A DNA stretch of 64,000 nucleotides, from the NCBI GenBank assembly GCA_050084515.1, contig CM114273.1, forward strand, positions 33,356,001 through 33,420,000. The letters are read 5' to 3'. Every line of letters begins with the position of its first letter. Within the stretch, counting starts at the first letter, position 1. Below are positions 54,021-64,000 of this stretch, in pieces. Source of the stretch: Blasia pusilla. Lineage: Eukaryota; Marchantiophyta; Marchantiopsida; Blasiales. The translations under genes and the position numbers were made by a program. A model generated the notes under the pieces. That model made no database searches, was not told the origin of the DNA, and worked only from the letters and a program-made list of their open reading frames with translations.

Positions 54021-54907
54021 TACTTGAGATGTTGACACCCGAAATTTTAATCCACAAAAGCTTGTTACTTGTCCCCACAAACTTGTAGTTTGAATTTTAA
54101 GTTGTATTACGATTGCCATGATAAGGGTTGAAAATGGTCATCCCCATGTAAGGTGCCTCTAAGCATTTTCTTCATATCGATCCCAACGTCGTCGAGCAAC
54201 AAAGAAGCTCTTGCAAATTAAAAGAAGTACTAGTTGGTGCCTATACCCGGCACGAGTTATGAAGAGTCCTTCTTCTCCTTGCATCCTTTCTCCTTCTCCT
54301 TATACCCTTTCTTTACTTTAATTAGATTGGACTAAATTACTGGAAGCGAAAGATGTCGCAAGCGAAGGCCACCCGAAGAGACAAGCGTCAAATAGAGAGA
54401 TGTTTGTTATTCATACCCCTAGGGCTAATAATAATGTAGATTCTTCTTTGATAATATGGATATATCCATCTATGCACATGTGGCTACATGTGCACCTACA
54501 ATAAAAATAAAACTTTTGTGCACCGGCCAACTGGGACCTCACATAGATACCCCTATGAGAGGGCTTGGCCTATAAGTCCCCTTTTTAGAGAAAGAAGTGT
54601 TCCTTCATCTTCTTAATTCCCAATACCATCCACCCCGAATTTTTTCTCAATTTCTACATATTTTGTTCCTTCGCTCTGCGGAAGAATGGAGTGGGTCATC
54701 CACCCTCTCTTCAATTGTATGTGTCGTCTTCTCCTCTCCTACTCTCTATCTCATTTCCTCATTGGAGGGTTGGTTTGGAGACAAAATTCCTTCCTCTATC
54801 TTTGGAAAAGTGGGTAAGGATAGTTGGGCCATTAGTAACTCTCCATAGGCAACTCATTTGTTCCTATCCCATTTGATGGAAGGAGGGATGGTTGATATAT
54901 GCCTAAA
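54021..54907. other. Nothing recognised
   Basis: AT-rich noncoding sequence; the short frames have no domain or exon structure. Confidence 0.4.
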
Positions 54908-54935
54908 TCTATACTATTACTAAAACATGGGAAGG
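54908..54935 (+). mobile_element. Helitron 5' terminus
   Basis: A|TCTATACTATTACTAAAAC is very close to the widespread plant Helitron 5' end TCTATACTATTAATAAAA. The 3' end was not found; the copy may be truncated or interrupted downstream. Confidence 0.4.
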
Positions 54936-55837
54936 TTACTATCTGTGGAAAGAAAATAAATCAGTTGTTCTATAAGAAGTGAAGTTCTCTTATTTAAAAA
55001 AATTGTACCTTATGGATATTGGAATATTTTTGCACGCCTTTTCAAATCTAGGATCTCATGTAGCCTATAGTGTTTTCATTGGTGGCTTGAAGGGACTTTA
55101 CGACCACACATACATGATGGCTTGTGTGTTACATGTGTCATTTTGTGAATTACCAAGGGCTTGTATCCATAGGTGTGTGATAGTCCGTGAAGTAACTTTG
55201 GTATAACTCCTACTCCTCCGGTAGATGATTTGGGGCTAGAGTTGGAGTAAAAGAAGTGGGAACTGCAAAGTGGAGTTCTGTAAATTGGAGGTATGGCTGG
55301 AGGGACATTATAGCCTAGCAACGATGCTTGAGTTGATTTTTTTTTTACCACTAGTTTTCTTGGACTTGAGAGCGCTAGAATGTGCTTGCTTGGATCTCAT
55401 GGTGCTGCTAGAAAGGAATCTCAGAGTTCTTCGATCGTCTCACGTAGACCACGATGCGAAGCTTGATGCTTTACACTACATTTATAATACCGTGAATAGT
55501 AAGGGGATGTTGCAGTGCAAAATAGATGTCCCTCGGGCATTGAAGAGTGATGCACGATTCTCCCTGTTTGCCTCTTTGGATTGATCCATGAAATTTCACA
55601 ATCAATCCGTGGCGCCCCTCTCTCTCTATATCTCTATGATGAGGTGAACAATTTGATTCATTGATATAGCGATTCCTCCCGCACCCCACACTAAGTCCAA
55701 CACACATTGAGTATTTCTAGGAGTCTCTTTTTTGGATTTAAACACTAAACACTTGCAATTTGGCAATGCTCGGGCCTGCTCAAATTGGTGCATATTTTGC
55801 ACTCCAAGGTCTAATGGCTCTCTCTCTCTCTCACATC
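54936..55837. other. Nothing recognised
   Basis: A frame at 55270-55584 has no recognisable domain. No RNA gene is seen. It may be the body of the Helitron whose terminus lies at 54908. Confidence 0.35.
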
Positions 55838-56106
55838 AAGCGGTAGGTGACCAAGAGGTTAGCTGAACAAACATAAGGTCCTCTTGAAGAGGTCTTGGGT
55901 TCAACTCTCCCCTTGGACAATGGGGGGCGGTCTCAACCCCAAGGCAGTGGCGTCCCCTACCTAGGGCATGGATGGTCCATGTTCGAGAGAGAGAACGCCT
56001 TGTGTGCCTTTCATGTGTGTGCCTTGACTATGCTCCCAGGTTAAAAATCTGGATAAAATTCCAAGCCTTCACAAAAACAAAAATACAAAAAAAAACAAAA
56101 ACCAAA
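55838..56106 (+). mobile_element. Probable tRNA-derived SINE
   Basis: TGACCAAGAGGTTAGC resembles a pol III A box (TGGCnnAGTGGTTAAG type), and 46 bases on GGGTTCAACTCTCCCC resembles a B box (GGTTCRANTCC). A tRNA-unrelated body follows, then an A-rich tail at 56073-56105. Promoter boxes at the correct spacing plus an A-rich tail are the SINE pattern. There is no coding capacity. The 5' border is uncertain. Confidence 0.5.
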
Positions 56107-56221
56107 TCTCCTGAGTGAGAACCCCAAATCTAGATGTGAAGGTGCCATGTCGGATGCGATGTCAATTTCACATATGTGGAAGGGGTCCCATAAGCCAGAT
56201 CGGCTTCCCGTGGACTAAAAA

Positions 56222-59290
<3,069 letters not shown>

Positions 59291-60326
59291 TATTCGTGTA
59301 CCTCCAACCCTCAAAGAGTACATTATATGCTTTGGGTTGCGCAACGGAGGCATCACATTACCTCATGGAGGATTTTTTGGAGGATCTTCAAGAAGGAACA
59401 CAATACTTGAAAATTATGTTCCCAAGGTTTACTCGGAGGTAAACGAAGATTGTGTATTTCCTAATGTTCCAAATATGACATGCAGAAGGGTGGTGGAGTT
59501 GAGGAAGTTATGGAATATTGCACATATATGTGAATTTGAAGAGAAACAAATAATTCTTTGGTTGGGAGATCAAACTGATAATATGACTGGCCGTTATAGT
59601 ATTGGACGTATGCATGATGTATGTCTAAGTTGCGAAGTGCTACATTGGAAGTGTAAGAGAGTTAAGTCATCAAAGTCTCCAAGCTCTCATTTTGGAATGT
59701 GTTGTGAGCATGGTAAGGTTCAATTACCATATTTGAAGGCTTCACCTTCTTTTCTATTTGAGTTGATTTTAGGTGTTACGTCAAATAGTTTGCATTTTTT
59801 GTGTAATTCACGTGCCTATAACATTGCTCTCCAATTGGCATATACCAAGGCACATATTATAGATCATGGCGATGGTGCAGGACATTTAAGAATTCAAGGT
59901 GGTGTCTATCATGCTATTAGATCACTTAATGCGGAGAAGGGTGTTTCTCCATATTTTGCACAAATTTATATTCATGATGGTGAGTATCAGATTGAACAAA
60001 GGAGAAGGATCATAAATCGAGACAATCATGATCGATTGAGGGTTGAGATCTTGAGGGGATTACAAGACATGTTACATGTTCATAATCCATATGTCGCTAT
60101 GTTTCAACATGTGGCTATGTATTTATGTAATGTGGATTTTCATATTGTCTTAAAGGGTAGTAAGCGAGGGTTTGATGTGAAACGATACACATTGCCTACT
60201 GCTTCAAAGATTGTTGCTATCTTGCTTAGAGACGGAAGTGAGCTTAGAGAAGGACGTGATATTATTGTTAGTTTACATGGAGGAGGGATTTGTCAAATGT
60301 CAAACTTGAATGAGGCCTACATTCAC
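59291..60326 (+). pseudogene. Helitron Rep/helicase N-terminal fragment
   Basis: The frame continues from an apparent splice acceptor (TTTGTAG|TATTCG) through 59337-60326. Motifs match the Helitron-like N-terminal domain of plant RepHel proteins: CEVLHWKCKR, FGMCCEHGKVQLPYL, SRAYNIALQLAYT, IQGGVYHAIRSLNAEKG, YFAQIYIHDGEYQ, HNPYVAMFQHV, and VKRYTLPTASKIVAILLRDG. The domain normally runs on into the HUH replication-initiator and then helicase parts. Here it stops after NEAYIH, where CACTAGAAGAAAAC, a CACTA-type terminus, begins; its TAG supplies the stop. An intact protein would cut and replicate Helitron DNA; this copy cannot. Confidence 0.82.
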
Positions 60327-60540
60327 TAGAAGAAAACTATGGTTTTTATGACTTGACTAAGAATAACTTACGTACAAAATGATTGAAAGTATAACTCTAT
60401 TGATATAGTCATTTGTATGACTTGGAAAACTAAATGAGTCATAATGCAATGACTCAAATAGTATCTGAAATGACTTAGTAATTTTCAAGTCATATAGCGT
60501 GACTAATTCAGTAATGTGAGTCATTTTTTCACACACATGT
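60324..60540 (+). mobile_element. CACTA-type transposon terminus with subterminal repeats
   Basis: It begins CACTAGAAGAAAACTATGG, resembling the plant CACTA terminus CACTACAAGAAAA. The next 200 bases repeat TGACTTG / GAGTCAT words in both orientations, as subterminal repeats of CACTA elements do. The opposite end was not found within the window. Confidence 0.5.
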
Positions 60541-60943
60541 ATTAAAAAATATTCTTTTAGAATATTAAATAATAAAATTATTAATATATTGGCCAAAGGT
60601 ATAAAATAAAGATATGATATAAAGATATGATACACATTTTTATAATGAAGATATGATATAAAATAAATAAATTAAATAGCTTTCCTTAGATATGGAAGGA
60701 ATCCGCACTTTGTTGTAAATTGTATATAATTTAATAGGATATTGAGAATATTAAATAATTTCAATACATAATAATAATATAACTAGTGTTTAATCTAGTC
60801 ATAACTAAATATTAAACCTCACATAAGAATAAACCATTCAAATAAAGCAACGATTTATTCTTTTGGAGTAGAGATTATGAATTGAGTCCAACCATATTTA
60901 GAATACTAAATCATTAACATTAAAAATTGAACCATTTTCATGC
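60541..60943. other. AT-rich, nothing recognised
   Basis: Could be the body of the CACTA-like element. No domain is visible. Confidence 0.35.
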
Positions 60944-61042
60944 GAATCCACATCGTCATACAACATACATTGTTGACATACCATACTCACATACAAACAT
61001 AACATAAACGAAAGCATCCACAAACACAAGTGTGCCACAACT
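60944..61042 (-). repeat. Segment X, outer copy of element C
   Basis: Nearly matches 61420-61518: both read GAATCCACATCGTCATACAA on plus and end in CATCCACAAACACAAG-like sequence. Confidence 0.8.
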
Positions 61043-61419
61043 GAAATCCGTGAAAGACCTACTGTCATAAAACACGTATAGAATCACATACAATCGAGCC
61101 AAACCCACTCGACGATGGGAGAATCCAGGTCGAAGCTTGCGGGAATCACCATAGCCAAGAGCTCTACTCATTACCAAGGCTAACTCCCAACGCAACATGC
61201 TCAACTCAAGGAACTAACTGTTCTTTGAGTGCACTCCACGTTATATCCTCCAACCTAAGAGTGGGCCCTACTGGAAAAGTTACCCTCAACGGAGTAACCC
61301 CCAATCCTATGTATGAAACCGCATCTCTACCTAGACACTACGGCCCTACATAAGGTACGGTCTCTACTAGCACACTATACTCTACGACATAATCCGTATG
61401 GTCATGACAGCTGTCGTGT
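61043..61419 (-). repeat. LTR-like block of element C
   Basis: Lies between the two X copies, as the LTR does in element B. It shows loose similarity to the B LTR around GGATTC...GGCTCGAT. The second LTR is outside the window, so this is inferred from position. Confidence 0.45.
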
Positions 61420-61518
61420 GAATCCACATCGTCATACAACATACATCGGTGACATACCATACTCACATACATATATAACATAGACGAGAGCATCCACAAA
61501 CACAAGAGTACCATAATT
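61420..61518 (-). repeat. Segment X, inner copy of element C
   Basis: Starts right after the polypurine tract and ends CACACGACAGCT on minus, the same end motif as in element A. Confidence 0.75.
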
Positions 61519-61690
61519 TGCCCCCCTAATTGGCGGTTAGATCCCTCTAACTCCCAAGTAGCGCTATACATCTACTACATGCTATACATCTTCGTGGGTG
61601 CACGAATCAGAAGGCCGGGTGCTAGGTTGCCCCATCGTTAGTTGCACATCTGTAATCCATATCACGCAGAGATCAAGTCATCTACCCCTC

Positions 61691-62050
61691 CTAAGTACAT
61701 TGAGGACAAACCCACCTTCCAGTAGGAACAACATCCATACGTGGAGTCAAACACATCATCTCCCAACCCCTAGGACACCGATCACACACCAACATACGGG
61801 CTGCGTTACTAGTAGATCCATACAACATACACCTCAAGCTAGCACGTATCATGGTTAAGCTTGGGTCAACAGTACCATCCAAATTTGGAAGATGATATGG
61901 CACACAATTACGCACATGGTCCTTCCAAAAAACTCCATCACGACCCTCCAACATGAGAACTCCAGAAGCTAACACCTCGCGCACTCGTAAAATAGTGCGG
62001 CCTGCCGTCACATCCAACGTTAGTCGGTGCAATCTGTTGCAAATAGACAT
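61691..62050 (-). pseudogene. PHD-finger-like module of element C
   Basis: The open frame carries LRCMLYGSTSNAARMLVCDRC, then PRGWEMMCLTPRM, DVVPTGRWVCPQCT and a stop. The CDRC, MMCL and CPQC cysteines of a PHD finger are present. The second Cys of the first pair is Tyr and the His of GWH is Glu, so zinc binding by this copy is doubtful. The module is the very C-terminus of the polyprotein. One frameshift separates it from the integrase frame near 62010-62030. Confidence 0.7.
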
Positions 62051-62972
62051 AGTCCCCTACATGGAACCTACAAATCCATGGTCGATAACCTCCACCCCGA
62101 ATGGTTGCATACTGCAACATATCCCTGTGTTGAGCAATGGCAAGATTCTCAAAGGTTGTTGGCATAACTCTCCAAAAGAGCTTTGCCCGCTGAGAACACA
62201 TTCTCATCCACATCTGTGGGTTGTCAAGGTTCACCACCTTACTAGACTCCCGACGAATTGCTGCTGGAAAGTCTAGATCTTGGCCGTATAACAGAAAATA
62301 AGGTGAGAAGGAAGCCAAGGATGCTTGGCGACTGAACCTATACCACATGGCTAACCATGGCAACCGAATATCCCAGTCTCCAAGATGCCCCTTCTGTAGG
62401 CCATACTTGCGCAATGCCCTCTTCACCGTCTGAACCACACGCTCAGCCAAACCATCCGCCTCTGGATGATCTCGAGACGTGGTCCAATGATCAATCAACG
62501 CCTTGTCACACAAGACCTGAAACTCACCCTGAAACTCTGTACCGTGGTTGGTCAGCACTTTAGTTGATGCACCAAAATGACTAAGCACTCTATCAAGAAA
62601 CGCATACGCCGTTCCCTCACTTGCCTTGTCAGGTAATGCCACCAACTCAATCCACTTGGAGAAGTGCTCCACCATCACCAACACATATCGATTATGTCGT
62701 ATAGTCAACGGTAACGGTCCCGCAAAGTCCACACTCCAACGGTAATCCAACCCCATAATAGGCAAGGGATGTAATTTTGGTGTAGGGGCATTGAATGATG
62801 CCCTCACCCGGTCACAAACCATACAACATGACACCAACTGATGCACATGAGTATGCATGCCACGCCACCAATACTGACCAAGGAGTAAGCTATACGTACG
62901 CTTTACCCCAAAATGTCCCAACTCCTCATGGGCATGTCGCTCAATGCGCTCTCTCTGAGCCAAATGCGGCAC
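62015..62972 (-). pseudogene. Integrase of element C, long open frame
   Basis: It carries HEELGHFGVKRTYSLL and CCMVCDRVRASF (HHCC), VDFAGPLPLT with the first Asp, and EADGLAERVVQTVKRALR with the Glu. The second catalytic Asp is replaced: VLTNHGTEF has Asn where A has Asp (IDRGTEF). The frame stays open for over 300 codons, so this copy is younger than A and B, but the enzyme should be inactive. After YLQQIAPT a frameshift leads into the PHD-like frame. Confidence 0.85.
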
Positions 62973-63056
62973 TACTCATACTCTACCATCCTCCCACACA
63001 CGGAAAATATGTGTTCCCTCCAATCGATACCTCTTAGCACGTTGAAGAACACGTTC

Positions 63057-64000
63057 TCACTCCTTGGCACTCACTATGCTTGGCACCCTACTGGTCCGTA
63101 GGAACTCCAACACCAACGCATCATCATGAATATCACGCTGATCCGTACCACCATCTCCAACCTTAGGATCTGAAGGCTGGCCACCTACCCTCTGACTAGA
63201 GTAAGATGTCACGTGGTCCTCCATACTAGAGTCCACCCCTAACCAACATAAAAAGGCAGATGCATGCCAACCTGGCACTATCTCCTCATCAACCTCGCCA
63301 TGCCATCTAGCCCCAGTTGCATCCTCTTGGCTAGTATATGGGTTCCTACTCAACCCATCAGTATCAAGGTTGGAAACTCCAGGTCTATGTACCACTTGGA
63401 AGTCATACTCCTGTAAGATAAGAGCCCACCGTGCAAACTTCCCTGTAAGCTTGTTAGACTCCATCAACCACTTGAGGGGCTGGTGATCAGTAACAAGGGT
63501 AAACTGTGTGCCAACAAGTAACACCTAAAGTGTGCCACAGCCCACACTACTGCCAAGCACTCTCCCTCATATGAACTATAACGCGACTCCGCTGCATTAT
63601 TCGAATGACTTGCATAGGCCACCACAAACTCAATGTGCTCATCATCATGTCGTGTCAACATCGATTCAAGTCCCAACCTACTCCAATCAGTATGTAACTG
63701 AAATGGGCGCCCTCTAATAGGTCTCCTCAAGATAGGCGCCGCCACCAACTGGGCCTTGAGCTCCACAAAATCTCTCTCTTGATCATCTCCCCAGTGCCAC
63801 TCCTGATCTGATTTCAGCAATTGGTTCAAAGGCTTTGCCATAACACTAAATCCCTTCACATACCTCCGATAGTAGTTCGCCAATCCCATCAATGCCCGAA
63901 CTCTACTCACATCTACCGGACGAGGAATAAGTGCAATAACCTCCACCTTTGCTTGCTGGACTCCCAAACCACATGGATAGATCACATGACCCAAGTACTC
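63057..64000 (-). pseudogene. RT end and RNase H of element C
   Basis: It carries ALMGLANYYRRYVKGFSVMA (thumb/connection), FQLHTDWSRLGLESML (RNase H Asp), VVAYASHSNNAAESRYSSYE, and TLVTDHQPLKWLMESNK. A frameshift lies near 63464-63524. Its N-terminal part is outside the window. Confidence 0.85.

Larger units (their letters stand above)
60944..64000 (-). mobile_element. Ty3/Gypsy element C, partial, runs off the window
   Basis: On minus from 64000: end of reverse transcriptase, RNase H, integrase, PHD-like module, polypurine tract AGGGGGG (plus 61521-61527), segment X, LTR-like block, segment X again. It has the same 3' domain order as A and B but is distinctly diverged from both. Its methyltransferase region, if present, lies outside the window. 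Confidence 0.85.

Overview
The window is nuclear DNA from a plant. Three intron-bearing host genes of the green lineage are recognisable: a plastid cysteine desulfurase (NFS2/SUFS), the plastid UDP-sulfoquinovose synthase SQD1, and a small CX5R phosphatase. A fourth host-like gene is not recognised. The rest is mostly transposable-element DNA of several classes. A seed-free land plant (bryophyte or lycophyte) or a streptophyte alga is my inference; the sequence does not settle the species.

Layout. 1-2.8 kb: AT-rich DNA with a cluster of tiny Helitron-like ends. 2.8-6.4 kb: no gene, one 30-bp perfect palindrome. 6.4-11.2 kb: NFS2 on minus, ten exons. 12.5-13.6 kb: unknown minus-strand gene with one membrane segment. 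17.0-26.2 kb: degenerate Ty3/Gypsy element A (minus). 26.2-30.7 kb: AT-rich spacer. 30.7-42.9 kb: element B of the same family (plus), head-to-head with A, carrying a nested fragment of a second Gypsy type (D, 36.0-39.0 kb). 45.1-47.0 kb: SQD1 (plus). 51.0-52.8 kb: phosphatase gene (minus). 53.9-60.3 kb: Helitron ends, a probable SINE, a long (CT)n tract and a Helitron replication-protein fragment cut by a CACTA-type terminus. 60.9-64 kb: element C (minus), a third member of the A/B family that runs off the window.

The most interesting system is the A/B/C Gypsy family. Its polyprotein order is gag (two zinc knuckles), aspartic protease, a cytosine-C5 DNA methyltransferase domain, reverse transcriptase, RNase H, integrase, and a C-terminal PHD-finger-like module. 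The element therefore carries a DNA-methylation writer and a putative histone-tail reader. The methyltransferase lies at the same place in A and B, and the PHD-like module at the same place in A, B and C. All copies are broken by stops and frameshifts. Many stops in B are CAG-to-TAG changes, as expected if methylated CHG sites decayed by deamination. Methyltransferase capture by retrotransposons is, to my knowledge, reported from charophyte algae and dinoflagellates (de Mendoza, Pflueger and Lister, 2018); I know of no description of the combination with a PHD finger.
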